From Pseudomonas kuykendallii (GTDB taxonomy: Bacteria > Pseudomonadota > Gammaproteobacteria > Pseudomonadales > Pseudomonadaceae), in NCBI RefSeq assembly GCF_900106975.1, contig NZ_FNNU01000006.1, forward strand, positions 62,001 to 126,000: a DNA stretch of 64,000 nt, given 5' to 3'. Below are positions 25,173-32,528 of this stretch, one piece after another. The first letter of the stretch is position 1. The number at the start of each line of letters is the position of its first letter. The notes beneath the pieces were generated by a model. The model was given only the letters and a program-made list of their open reading frames with translations, did not search any database and was not told the origin of the DNA. The position numbers and the translations under genes were made by a program.

Positions 25173-25689
25173 CGAGGAATTCCGGAAGGTGTTCGCCAAA
25201 CTCCGCGGCGACGTTGCGCGCCAGGGCGATCTCCCGCTCTATCGACTCCAGCACCCGGGCATCAATGTCCGGGTGGCGGCGACTCACGGTCTTGCCGACG
25301 GTTTCGAGTTTCGAGCCGATCTGCGCAGAAATCTTGGCGAGCGCGAAGGTCGCGAACGGCACCGGTACCAGAATGCGGTCGCTGACCTGGTTCTTTTGCT
25401 CTTGGGCATAGGCCTGGGCCGTGGTGAGGCGGAGCCGCTCCTGAACGAGCTTAAGCTCAGCGAACGGATCGAGACCTTCAGGGAGACCACCCTCAGGTTG
25501 CTGTTTCCGCATGGCGTGGTCGACGCGATTTCCGACCACATCCTGCACGGTGTAGAAGGCCTCGCGACCAATACGCGCAACTGGCTCCACGCCCCATTTT
25601 TCAAAGGCTTGCGGAGAAATCCCCAGGCTCGAAGCCATCTCGGATTTGTTCAACCATCCGCGCTGCTTGGTTGTTTCGTTTTTGGCCAT
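25144..25689 (-). CDS. Terminase small subunit (Nu1-like)
   Basis: A 181-residue DNA-recognition subunit. Residues 8-40 (RGWLNKSEMASSLGISPQAF then EKWG) form a winged-helix/helix-turn-helix like lambda Nu1, and the rest is helical for assembly and TerL binding. The start at 25689 (MAKNETTKQ) is placed by the family's length; no strong ribosome binding site is visible and a start 39 bases upstream cannot be excluded. Confidence 0.75.
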   Translation of the reverse strand: MAKNETTKQRGWLNKSEMASSLGISPQAFEKWGVEPVARIGREAFYTVQDVVGNRVDHAMRKQQPEGGLPEGLDPFAELKLVQERLRLTTAQAYAQEQKNQVSDRILVPVPFATFALAKISAQIGSKLETVGKTVSRRHPDIDARVLESIEREIALARNVAAEFGEHLPEFLDEYLESLAD

Positions 25690-25804
25690 GACTAAACAAC
25701 AACCAACCTCTGAATTTGGGTCATACATCGCTGGCGCGCGGGGCTCGAATTACCCGCAGACGGGGTGGCCCCCGGGAGGACCCGTCGTCCATCGCGCCGC
25801 ACCG

Positions 25805-26530
25805 TCATCGGCGCCGCGTCGTCAACGCTCGTCCCAGAGCGAGCCGGAACTGCACGTCCAACTGCTCCTCTGCCACTCGATCTCCAACACCGAAGAAGTC
25901 GAAGTCCTTGCGGTAGCCAGGCCGGCCAGCGAAGGCGAGCAACAGCTTCACCTTGTCTCGCCCTCGCCCTGTACGCTCGGCAATCCCGATCGGCCCGGCG
26001 CTGTTGCGCAGCACGAAGTAGCGCCGGCGGTTGCCGATGCTGCGCTTGCTGTCCGTGCTGTTGGCATACCGATCGAATTGAGCGCCAAGGCCCGAGATGA
26101 TCTTCTGCAGCTGACCGCGCCCGATGTTGCCGAACTGATCGAGCTTCGCGTCCCTGCCTGGAACGATGTACTTCCCATCAGGGAGGATGCCGCGAGCCCG
26201 CAGCAGCTTCTCGCTGCGCTTGTCCTGGCGCTGGCCACCGTAGACCTGTGGTGTCAGCCAGCGCGTCGCTGGTGCAGCCTTGTCGGACTCATCCTTCATC
26301 CACACCCTGGCAACAAGCTTCTCCTTGGTGGCAGGGAAGACGCGCAGGCTGTTGAGCGTGTAGGGCGTAGGCCGGTCGAAGACCGTGCGCATCTCGCTCT
26401 GCAACTCCGCCTCAACCATCTTCGCGGTCGTGGTCAGAGCCAGGGCAGTAGCGAACGGCAGCTGGCGCTCGACGATATCAGTCAGCGTGCCCAGCTGCTC
26501 GGCAAGCCCTTTGGCTTCGATCTTGAACAT
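25805..26530 (-). CDS. Head-completion/minor tail-like structural protein
   Basis: A 241-residue basic protein (MFKIEAKGLAEQLGTLTDIV). The pattern 'ALALTTTAKMVE-EL---M---FDRPT-YTL-SL' is seen in phage minor tail proteins of the gpZ/gp10 type. It sits before TerS rather than among tail genes, an unusual place. An enzymatic role is not indicated. Confidence 0.5.
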   Translation of the reverse strand: MFKIEAKGLAEQLGTLTDIVERQLPFATALALTTTAKMVEAELQSEMRTVFDRPTPYTLNSLRVFPATKEKLVARVWMKDESDKAAPATRWLTPQVYGGQRQDKRSEKLLRARGILPDGKYIVPGRDAKLDQFGNIGRGQLQKIISGLGAQFDRYANSTDSKRSIGNRRRYFVLRNSAGPIGIAERTGRGRDKVKLLLAFAGRPGYRKDFDFFGVGDRVAEEQLDVQFRLALGRALTTRRR

Positions 26531-26570
26531 GTCACGGGCCCATGGGTGCTCGCGCTCACCCTGTCTGCGC

Positions 26571-26915
26571 TCACTGCCGCGGCATCCGGCGACCGGTGTC
26601 GTACTCGGTATTGCGTCGCTCTTCGCCGTCCCACTTCGCGCTCCAGTCCAGGCGCACGACCAGGGCGACGTTGCCTCGAGCGCGGAACACCAGCACGGCC
26701 AGCACCACCAGAATGATCAGCAGGAACGGCGAAACCGGGCCCGAGGTGCCCAGACATACCGACAGCGCGAAGCAGCCAGTGCCCACAGCGAGCAGCCAGG
26801 CGCACAGGGCAGCGGTCGGCCGGTACGCGGAATCTTGCTCGCGCCGGTAACTGACGATCCGCCAGCAGATCGCGGCGCACAGGGCTGCAGCGATGAGGGT
26901 CCAGATATCAGTCAT
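26571..26915 (-). CDS. Holin-like small membrane protein
   Basis: A 114-residue protein with three hydrophobic segments (about 5-20, 38-58, 66-85) and a charged, hydrophilic C-terminus. The start at 26915 is used because it gives an 8-base overlap with the preceding membrane-protein gene. Two adjacent small membrane proteins at the head of the late operon fit a holin/antiholin pair; the sequence does not tell which is which. Confidence 0.55.
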   Translation of the reverse strand: MTDIWTLIAAALCAAICWRIVSYRREQDSAYRPTAALCAWLLAVGTGCFALSVCLGTSGPVSPFLLIILVVLAVLVFRARGNVALVVRLDWSAKWDGEERRNTEYDTGRRMPRQ

Positions 26916-27282
26916 TGGGGCCTCCACGACGATTCAGGATGAAGCGCAGCCAGCCCGGCGCGCGGCCTCCTTGCCCCCATTCCAGCAGGCTGACGCAGAT
27001 GACGGTGCACAGCAGGCCGCCCAGGAACGACGCCAGGCCGGACGTAGCAGTCCACTTCCGGCCCAGCATCTCTACCGCGACGTAGTAGCCGAACACCCAC
27101 GACGCAATCAGATAGCCGGCGCGAGCGATCGGCGAAATGTTCTGTTTGAACACGATGAAGAACAGGGCGCCGCCGAACGCACCCACCACCGCATTCAGGT
27201 CAACGCCAGGGAACAGGCTTGCCGCAGTGACGCCGAGGGCGCCGGTGGTCATCACCACCACCCCAGTGCTTGGCTCAGCCAT
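26908..27282 (-). CDS. Putative holin (three-TM)
   Basis: A 124-residue protein starting MAEPSTGVVVMTTGALGVTA (GGGAGAG 5 bases before the ATG). Three membrane segments are visible (GVVVMTTGALGVTAASLF, AVVGAFGGALFFIVF, YLIASWVFGYYVAV plus a later LASFLGGLLCTVICVSL) and it ends with a basic tail, as in Pseudomonas phage holins. It is the first late gene and lies divergent from hicAB, far from the lysozyme and spanins. Confidence 0.6.
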   Translation of the reverse strand: MAEPSTGVVVMTTGALGVTAASLFPGVDLNAVVGAFGGALFFIVFKQNISPIARAGYLIASWVFGYYVAVEMLGRKWTATSGLASFLGGLLCTVICVSLLEWGQGGRAPGWLRFILNRRGGPND

Positions 27283-27307
27283 CGAACTCTCCCAAAATAC
27301 CACAAAG

Positions 27308-27338
27308 GTGTTGTATTACTACATAAGTGTTGTATGCT
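27308..27338 (+). promoter_or_regulatory. hicAB promoter with direct repeat
   Basis: TTGTAT (27311-27316), a 16-base spacer and TATGCT (27333-27338) make a plausible promoter. GTGTTGTAT occurs twice, at 27308-27316 and 27327-27335, 19 bases apart, i.e. on the same DNA face, and overlaps both hexamers. This is a likely HicB operator for autoregulation. Confidence 0.5.
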
Positions 27339-27367
27339 GGTCCCATCCCAACATCAGAGATGAGGTG

Positions 27368-27547
27368 ATGAAGCACAGCGCATTCAGACGATGGTTGAAG
27401 GACCACGGGGTGACCTTCGAAGCCGGCAAGGGAAGCCACTTCAAGATCACCGCCCCGAACGGCAAGCAGACGACCTTCGCGGACCACGGATCAAAGGAAA
27501 TGCCTGAACCGACCCGCAAGGCGATCATTAAGCAACTGGGGCTCTGA
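27368..27547 (+). CDS. hicA: HicA-type mRNA interferase toxin
   Basis: A 59-residue protein (MKHSAFRRWLKDHGVTFEAG) with the HicA dsRBD-like core 'GKGSHFKI--PNGK-T-F--HG-KE(M)P--T-KAI-KQLGL'; His31 in GSHF is the catalytic residue of this mRNA-cleaving toxin. GAGGTG lies upstream. It is followed 68 bases later by hicB, and both run opposite to the late genes around them, so they are an autonomous module in the prophage. Confidence 0.9.
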   Translation: MKHSAFRRWLKDHGVTFEAGKGSHFKITAPNGKQTTFADHGSKEMPEPTRKAIIKQLGL

Positions 27548-27615
27548 AGAGCCCCCTTCGCCTTTTCGCTGAGCTATTGCCTCACCGCACCAATCCACCC
27601 ACATAAGGGGGAGCT

Positions 27616-28047
27616 ATGTACGACTACGCAATCCGGTTCGAGAAAGACGACAGCGCGCCAGGCTTGGCCGTGTTCTGCCGTGACTTGCCCGAGCTGAACT
27701 CCTATGGCGATGACGAAGCGCACGCGCTTTCGGAAGCGCTGGATGCCATCGAGACGACCCTCTCGATCTACGTCGACCAGCGACGCGCGGTTCCGGCCGC
27801 GTCTCCGCCAGAGGCCGGCGAACACGCGATCCGGCTGCCGGCGCTCACCGTGGCGAAGATCGCGCTGTGGAACGAGATGGTGGCGCGCGGTATGCGCAAG
27901 GCTGATCTGTGCCGCCTGCTCGGCGTGTCGCAAACCCAGGGCGATCGCCTGGTCGACTTCACGCACAGCTCGAAGATGGACGCCCTTGAAGACGCATTGG
28001 CCAAGCTAGGCAAACGCCTGGTGCTGAGCGTAGAACCAGCCGCCTGA
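27616..28047 (+). CDS. hicB: HicB-type antitoxin
   Basis: A 143-residue antitoxin. Residues 1-60 form the partial RNase-H fold that blocks HicA (YDYAIRFEKDD ... GLAVFCRDLPELNSYGDDEA, where DLPE-N-YGD--EAL is the family signature). Residues 80-140 carry a helix-turn-helix (MRKADLCRLLGVSQTQGDRL) for operator binding. A terminator on the opposite strand follows at 28050. Confidence 0.9.
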   Translation: MYDYAIRFEKDDSAPGLAVFCRDLPELNSYGDDEAHALSEALDAIETTLSIYVDQRRAVPAASPPEAGEHAIRLPALTVAKIALWNEMVARGMRKADLCRLLGVSQTQGDRLVDFTHSSKMDALEDALAKLGKRLVLSVEPAA

Positions 28048-28049
28048 AA

Positions 28050-28077
28050 CAAAAAAGCCCGGCTCAATGGCCGGGCT
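28050..28077 (-). terminator. Intrinsic terminator at the end of the early leftward operon
   Basis: AGCCCGG-N8-CCGGGCT followed by TTTTTTGTTTC on the minus strand. It blocks early leftward transcription between the 28,152-28,715 gene and the late genes, the place of the lambda terminator at which Q acts. It also limits antisense reading into hicB. Confidence 0.75.
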
Positions 28078-28151
28078 CTGGTGTCGTCTGCGTCCTAACC
28101 ACGCGCAGAATCGACAGGATGGGATTAATTTCGCTCAGTCGCTCACTGGAG

Positions 28152-28715
28152 TCAAGCGGCGGCGTTGTCGATCAGCAGCCCCTCGGCAGCCATCACCTCG
28201 TGCGCATGGTTCACCGCCTCGGTCACCCGCCCCTCCAGCCAGTTGCGAATGTCGCGCCGCCATCGGTTGCGCGTCTGCTCCGGGCGGCCCTCGCCCTCCC
28301 AGCGGTTCATGTCGTAGTAGCTGTCCGGTAACACCAGCATGTCCGTAGAGCGCTTGCCGTCCACGCCCTTGAGCTTCGGGATCGCCCAGGTGGTGACGGC
28401 GTACTGCACGAACAGCCGGCCCGCCGGGGACGGCACGAACGGGATCGCCGCTGCGATCGCCTGCACCTTGCGCCCTTTGTGCGTCGAGTACTTCGCCACC
28501 AGCACATTCCAGTGCAGCGGCCGCAGTTGGCTGTGCAACCGCGCGTGCAGCCAGCAATCGATGTCCCTCATCACCTCGGCCGGCAACCCCATGCCGGACG
28601 GTTCCACCTGGTAACCCGCCGAATACAGCTTCTGCCAAGCCTGCTTCGCCGTGCTATCGATCGCGTCGGCCGCCAGGCAGCGAACCAGCGCGCTTAGTGT
28701 GTCTCGGTAAACCAT
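28152..28715 (-). CDS. Last early gene, in lambda-Q position; function unknown
   Basis: A 187-residue basic protein (MVYRDTLSALVRCLAADAID). It has Trp/Arg-rich segments (DIDCWLHARLHSQLRPLHWN, VLVAKYSTHKGRKVQAIAAA, RNRWRRDIRNWLEGR). It is the last gene before the terminator at 28,050 and before the late operon, which is where lambdoid phages encode late antiterminators. I do not recognise Q-family motifs, so antitermination is inferred from position only. Confidence 0.45.
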   Translation of the reverse strand: MVYRDTLSALVRCLAADAIDSTAKQAWQKLYSAGYQVEPSGMGLPAEVMRDIDCWLHARLHSQLRPLHWNVLVAKYSTHKGRKVQAIAAAIPFVPSPAGRLFVQYAVTTWAIPKLKGVDGKRSTDMLVLPDSYYDMNRWEGEGRPEQTRNRWRRDIRNWLEGRVTEAVNHAHEVMAAEGLLIDNAAA

Positions 28716-28727
28716 GCCCTTCTCCCC

Positions 28728-29048
28728 TCAATCGCCCGTCCAGTTCCCGCCGCCGCGGTGATGCTTGTTGTCCCTGCCGCCGTAGTCCGCCGCTGGCCCG
28801 GCCGGCTGGGTTTGTTCGTACAGCCGGACGATCTGCATCGCCCGGTTGAGCCGCATGCGCAGCAGCAAGATCAGCTCCTGCGCCTCGATCTTCTCGCCGC
28901 TGGCCCGGTCAACCAGGCCGCCGCCGTCGCAGCCGGCGCACTCCATTTGGTGGAAGATTCCCTTCACCCAGCCGTTGCCTTGGCACGCGTCGCACTCCCG
29001 CACCGCGCGCAGGGCAAGCCGGGCGTCCGGCCCGGGCTGACGCCTCAC
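28728..29048 (-). CDS. Small zinc-ribbon (DnaJ-like CxxCxGxG) protein
   Basis: A 106-residue protein with GTG start overlapping the VRR-NUC stop (GTGA). It has two CxxC knuckles (ECDACQGNGW and ECAGCDGGG), a DnaJ-like zinc ribbon, then a helix (AQELILLLRMRLNRAMQIVR). Such proteins in phage early operons may be DNA- or RNA-binding adaptors. No specific family recognised. Confidence 0.65.
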   Translation of the reverse strand: MRRQPGPDARLALRAVRECDACQGNGWVKGIFHQMECAGCDGGGLVDRASGEKIEAQELILLLRMRLNRAMQIVRLYEQTQPAGPAADYGGRDNKHHRGGGNWTGD

Positions 29049-29485
29049 GCCTTCACCGCCTGCGTGGGCGAATGCGCCATGTAGCCGTCGATCACCTGCA
29101 TCGCCTCGTCCATGCCGCGGCACACGATCGCCATGTACCCCTGCTGCTCCACCGCCATGAGGAACGCCGTCTGCGAGTCGGAGACCGGCGCCGCGTGCGG
29201 AGGCGTCGCCTTGAACTCGATGTACAGGCCGAACCAACCGCCGCGCGCCATCGGCAGGCAGAAGTCGCTCACACCGGCCTTCACGCCCTGGGCCTTCAAC
29301 TTCGCGGCGACGGCCTTCACGCGATGCCCGCCGTTCGGCACGTGGTATGCCAGCTTCCACGCCAGCGGGTGCCGCACCTGCAGCCAGCGGAACAGCGCGG
29401 TTTGCTCCATCCCCTCGTAGTCGACCGAAGGCGCACGGCGCGGCGTGGATGGCCGCTTCCACTTCTTGAGCAGCGCCTCACCCAT
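29045..29485 (-). CDS. VRR-NUC nuclease
   Basis: A 146-residue protein. The core 'YHVPNGGHR ... GVKAGVSDFCLPMARGG and WFGLYIEFKA' contains G-V-S-D and the E-F-K of the PD-(D/E)XK fold typical of VRR-NUC domains, which act as Holliday-junction or structure-specific nucleases in phages. It fits the resolvase slot among recombination genes. GGAGGAG precedes the ATG by 7 bases; it overlaps neighbours at both ends. Confidence 0.85.
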   Translation of the reverse strand: MGEALLKKWKRPSTPRRAPSVDYEGMEQTALFRWLQVRHPLAWKLAYHVPNGGHRVKAVAAKLKAQGVKAGVSDFCLPMARGGWFGLYIEFKATPPHAAPVSDSQTAFLMAVEQQGYMAIVCRGMDEAMQVIDGYMAHSPTQAVKA

Positions 29486-29849
29486 AGATGGCTCCTCCCC
29501 GAGGCCGCCGGCGCACTTTCGATTCGCACACCCTGCAGCGCTCCCAGGACCCGGCCTCGAACATCGGCCAGCGGCTGGTCGAAACAGCGGACACGCCGCA
29601 CAGCGAGACCCATTGCCGCTCCCTGCCCTGGGCGCCGATCCGGTCACTCGAAATGGGCCTGAACAGATGCGCTTTCACCCCCACGAAGCTCGCCTTTCCC
29701 CAGCCCTCGCGCTCCATTGGGTGCCCGCCGATCTGGATGCCCGAATCCGGCTCGAACACACCGATCTCTGCAAGGCTGGCAGCACGGATCAGGGCGGCGT
29801 AGGCATCCGGCTTTTCGCCTGGCTTCTGCTCGTTTTCCATGTTCTCCAT
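29478..29849 (-). CDS. Phage protein with Cys cluster, unknown function
   Basis: A 123-residue protein (MENMENEQKPGEKPDAYAAL). The C-terminal third has SLCGVS ... ERCRVCESKVRRRPRG, a possible zinc ribbon with a basic tail, suggesting nucleic acid binding. It overlaps the VRR-NUC gene by 8 bases. No family recognised. Confidence 0.5.
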   Translation of the reverse strand: MENMENEQKPGEKPDAYAALIRAASLAEIGVFEPDSGIQIGGHPMEREGWGKASFVGVKAHLFRPISSDRIGAQGRERQWVSLCGVSAVSTSRWPMFEAGSWERCRVCESKVRRRPRGGAIYG

Positions 29850-29894
29850 CTACCTCTATTGGAAATGGGATTTATCGCCGAAAGCCGCGCAGCA

Positions 29895-30878
29895 CTAAGC
29901 CGCAACGTCATTCGTGGAAGATGTGGTTTCGGGTGTTTTCAGCCCGTGCGCCTCGGCGAATCCGCGCTCATCCAGCCACGCGTGCCAGCGCTCGAGCGCC
30001 TCGCGCCGCAGGTCGATCACCGTCGTCTTGATGTAGGTGCCGGCCAGCTTGCCCATGGAGTGGTTAAGCAGCAGCTCGCCCACCAGGTAGTCGATGCCGA
30101 TCTCCGCCCACACCGTGCGTGCCAGCTTGCGCAGGTCGTGGCTACGCCATTGCCGCTTGCTGATGGCACGGATCATCGCGCTGGCCTGCTCCTTCGAGGG
30201 CGCCTCGCCGCCCTGCAGCGCGAACACCCACGGGCTGCCCCGGCGAGCCGCGTGCTGCCGCTGGCGGTAGCGATCGAGCAGCGCGCACACCTGGGCAGTC
30301 AGCGGCACCGTTAGCTCGACACCGGTCTTCGTGTTCTCGGCCGGGATGATCCACACCCGCTCCGCCAGGCTGATGTGCTGCCAGCGCGCCATGGCGGTCT
30401 CGGATATCCGCGTGCCATGGGCCAGCATCATCAGCGCCAGCAGGCCGCCCACCGCGTCTTCGTCGAAGGCCTTGCACAGCGCTGGCACCAGCGCAGGCAC
30501 GTCGACCGGCAGCAACCCGGCAGCGCGCGGCGGAAGCTGCCCGGTCCAGAAGTCCCGCCAGTTCACCGCCGCCAGCGGGTTCTCGTCGATTCGCCCCTGC
30601 CGCTCCGCGAGCGCCAGCGCCTGCTGCAAGCCCTGCACCGCTTTGTGCACCGTATGCGGCGAGTGCGTCTGCTGCATCGGCCAAACCAGGCGGTCGTCGA
30701 TCACGGCGCGGTTCAGCTTCTTCACCACCACCGATCCCAACGCAGGAATCACGTGCCGGCGGATCAGGCTGCGCATCGTGCGGCGGTAACTGGCAGAGAC
30801 GGATCGGTTGAGTTCGAGGCGGTCGCTCCACCAAGTCAGCACCTGGCCGGTCGTCCGCAGGGCCGCGGGCTTGCTCAT
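29895..30878 (-). CDS. Second tyrosine recombinase, within the replication operon
   Basis: A 327-residue protein. N-terminal SAM-like helical core-binding domain, then a catalytic domain with HGTRISE (Arg157), ENTKTG (Lys184), SHDLRK (His247, Arg250), LNHSMG (His273) and GTYIKT (Tyr282): a full set of tyrosine recombinase residues. It lacks the lambda-type arm-binding domain of the integrase at 56,554. Roles could be chromosome dimer resolution, DNA inversion or control of lysogeny; it lies next to VRR-NUC and other recombination-like genes. Confidence 0.8.
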   Translation of the reverse strand: MSKPAALRTTGQVLTWWSDRLELNRSVSASYRRTMRSLIRRHVIPALGSVVVKKLNRAVIDDRLVWPMQQTHSPHTVHKAVQGLQQALALAERQGRIDENPLAAVNWRDFWTGQLPPRAAGLLPVDVPALVPALCKAFDEDAVGGLLALMMLAHGTRISETAMARWQHISLAERVWIIPAENTKTGVELTVPLTAQVCALLDRYRQRQHAARRGSPWVFALQGGEAPSKEQASAMIRAISKRQWRSHDLRKLARTVWAEIGIDYLVGELLLNHSMGKLAGTYIKTTVIDLRREALERWHAWLDERGFAEAHGLKTPETTSSTNDVAA

Positions 30879-31291
30879 GCCCGGATACCCACGAAGTTCA
30901 GCGCACGGATGGCCTCGGCACGCGTCTCGCCGTAGCGCTGCATGCGCAACCAGGTGTGGACGTTCGGATAGTCGAGGGTGGAATGGTTGTGCCAGAAGTT
31001 GCGCGGGATCTCGCGATTGAAGTTCGCCAGATCCACGTCGTAGTAGGTCTCAAGCGCGCGGTGGACGCCGAAGGCGTTGTTCCAGACCTGCATGGGATAA
31101 CCGACACCATCCCACGGCAGTACCTGGTGGACGACCTGGCCGCCAATGAAGCCTCCCGGGCAATGCCCGATATACGAAGCGACCTCGCCAGCCAGCACGT
31201 AAGGCGAGCGCGTCGACTGAAGCGCGGGCACCACAAAGCCGGCCGCAGCCGCGCCGGCCATAAGCTTCAGCAAAGAGCGGCGAGTGATCAT
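30875..31291 (-). CDS. Tat-signal-like exported protein of unknown function
   Basis: A 138-residue protein. The N-terminus MITRRSLLKLMAGAAAAGFV has a twin-arginine (TRRSLLK) motif followed by a hydrophobic Ala/Gly-rich stretch and VPAL, resembling a Tat signal. The mature part (about 105 residues) is rich in aromatic, Asn and His residues (WNNAFGVHRALETYYDVDLA, IPRNFWHNHSTLDYPNVHTW). No family recognised. It overlaps neighbours by ATGA on both sides, so it belongs to the early operon. Confidence 0.6.
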   Translation of the reverse strand: MITRRSLLKLMAGAAAAGFVVPALQSTRSPYVLAGEVASYIGHCPGGFIGGQVVHQVLPWDGVGYPMQVWNNAFGVHRALETYYDVDLANFNREIPRNFWHNHSTLDYPNVHTWLRMQRYGETRAEAIRALNFVGIRA

Positions 31292-31446
31292 GCCGGCACC
31301 TCGCTCGCCTTGGTAAGGGGAACGTAGCCGTCACCTCGCAGAGGCATGAGATTCCTTTCCACTACGCATTTCCCGATGTTCTCTGGCCGGCTACCGCCGA
31401 TGATCAGCGCCAGATCGCCCGGTTTGAAGCGACGCGACTCACTCAT
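31288..31446 (-). CDS. Small phage protein, SH3-like sequence
   Basis: A 52-residue ORF: MSESRRFKPGDLALIIGGSR then PENIGKCVVERNL and a C-terminus ending ASEVPA. 'FKPGDLALI-GG---ENIGK-V' resembles small SH3-barrel proteins of phages. Its start overlaps the preceding stop by 8 bases and its stop overlaps the next start (ATGA), which makes it real despite its size. Confidence 0.65.
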   Translation of the reverse strand: MSESRRFKPGDLALIIGGSRPENIGKCVVERNLMPLRGDGYVPLTKASEVPA

Positions 31447-31657
31447 GGCGGCGATCCCCTGGCAAGCAGGACATCGCCTTCTGCCCAGCAGACGTGACCA
31501 CTACGCAGGTTGCGTCGATGGTTTCGTTGTAGAAGGTCCCGACAGTGTCATCGCTGCCGAGCACGCCGATCAGGTGAACTACGATGGCAACAGATGCCAG
31601 GACAGAGAGCGCCAGCGACGCGCACGCGGTGGCGTTGGATTGGCGCGAATCACCCAT
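31439..31657 (-). CDS. Small membrane/exported phage protein
   Basis: A 72-residue protein (MGDSRQSNATACASLALSVL). Residues 10-33 are hydrophobic (ACASLALSVLASVAIVVHLI), a signal anchor; the rest contains two Cys residues. It overlaps the DHH gene by 8 bases. Unknown role. Confidence 0.5.
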   Translation of the reverse strand: MGDSRQSNATACASLALSVLASVAIVVHLIGVLGSDDTVGTFYNETIDATCVVVTSAGQKAMSCLPGDRRHE

Positions 31658-32528
31658 GGCTCACCCCACCCGCCAGCACATGCCCGTGTGGCACGCGGAA
31701 GCCCGAGGCGTTGCGGTGCCCGCCGCCGCCGTACTGCTCGGAGATGGCGCCGACGTCCACGCCGTTGTCGCTGCTGCGCAAGCTGAACACGCGCTCCTCC
31801 GCCGCGTCGTAGTAGGTCGCCGCGAAGGGTTCGCCTTCGAGCAGCACGTGGCCCACATCGCTGGCCATGGTGTACGGCGCGTTGACCACCGGCACGTCGT
31901 GGTCGCCGATCATCATCCGGCGCAGCGAGGAGCGGATCACGGCGGCAACGTCCTGGCGCTGCTTGCGCTCGATCGCCTTGCCATCCTGCAGCAACTGGCG
32001 CACGCCGCCCTCCATGAAGTGCGCCCACACCTCGAATTCCTGCGGATAGCTGAACAGGCCAGCCATCACCTCGCGTGTGGCGCTCAGCGAGAAGCGCCAC
32101 AGATCGCGGTCCTCGATGTAATCGACCAGTGCCGGGCGACCCCAGCCAGGGTTCAGGAAATCCCACGTCAGGCCCGCTCCGCTGCGCCGAATGTCGAAGA
32201 TGGCCGAAAGCCGCAGCTCTCTCTGGCGCCATGCGTGATAGCCCATCGGCGCCTCCGGCAGCGCCGCCAGCGCCTCGGCCGCCGTCTTGTGGTGATCGAT
32301 CACCAGCACTTGCTCGGCAACGTCCGCCATCGCCTGCAACGTTTCCAGTGGGTAGGAAAAGTCCACCACCAGCACCACCGCGCCGGCGACATCCGGCGGC
32401 GCCGAACCGTACTTGGCCGGGTGAAACTCCACGTCGCGCCCCAGCGCGCGCCACACCGCATAGGCGGCGCCGAAACCATCAGCGCAGCCGCCGTGGTAGA
32501 TGCAGATCACGCGTTCTTGTTCAGCCAT
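31650..32528 (-). CDS. DHH-family phosphoesterase (RecJ-like)
   Basis: A 292-residue protein with the DHH family motifs in order: HGGCADGFG (Asp17), VVDFSYP (Asp56), VIDHHKT (Asp78-His79-His80), and the C-terminal GGGGHRNASG of the DHHA1 domain. The fold cleaves phosphodiesters in single-stranded DNA, nanoRNA or cyclic dinucleotides. In an early phage operon it may act in recombination or nucleotide salvage, or destroy cyclic-nucleotide alarm signals of host defence; the sequence does not say which. Confidence 0.85.
   Translation of the reverse strand: MAEQERVICIYHGGCADGFGAAYAVWRALGRDVEFHPAKYGSAPPDVAGAVVLVVDFSYPLETLQAMADVAEQVLVIDHHKTAAEALAALPEAPMGYHAWRQRELRLSAIFDIRRSGAGLTWDFLNPGWGRPALVDYIEDRDLWRFSLSATREVMAGLFSYPQEFEVWAHFMEGGVRQLLQDGKAIERKQRQDVAAVIRSSLRRMMIGDHDVPVVNAPYTMASDVGHVLLEGEPFAATYYDAAEERVFSLRSSDNGVDVGAISEQYGGGGHRNASGFRVPHGHVLAGGVSHG

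Noticed and set aside
21383..25385. Two plus-strand ORFs of more than 500 codons opposite portal and terminase
   Set aside because: Antisense shadows of the portal and terminase genes, which show clear family motifs.
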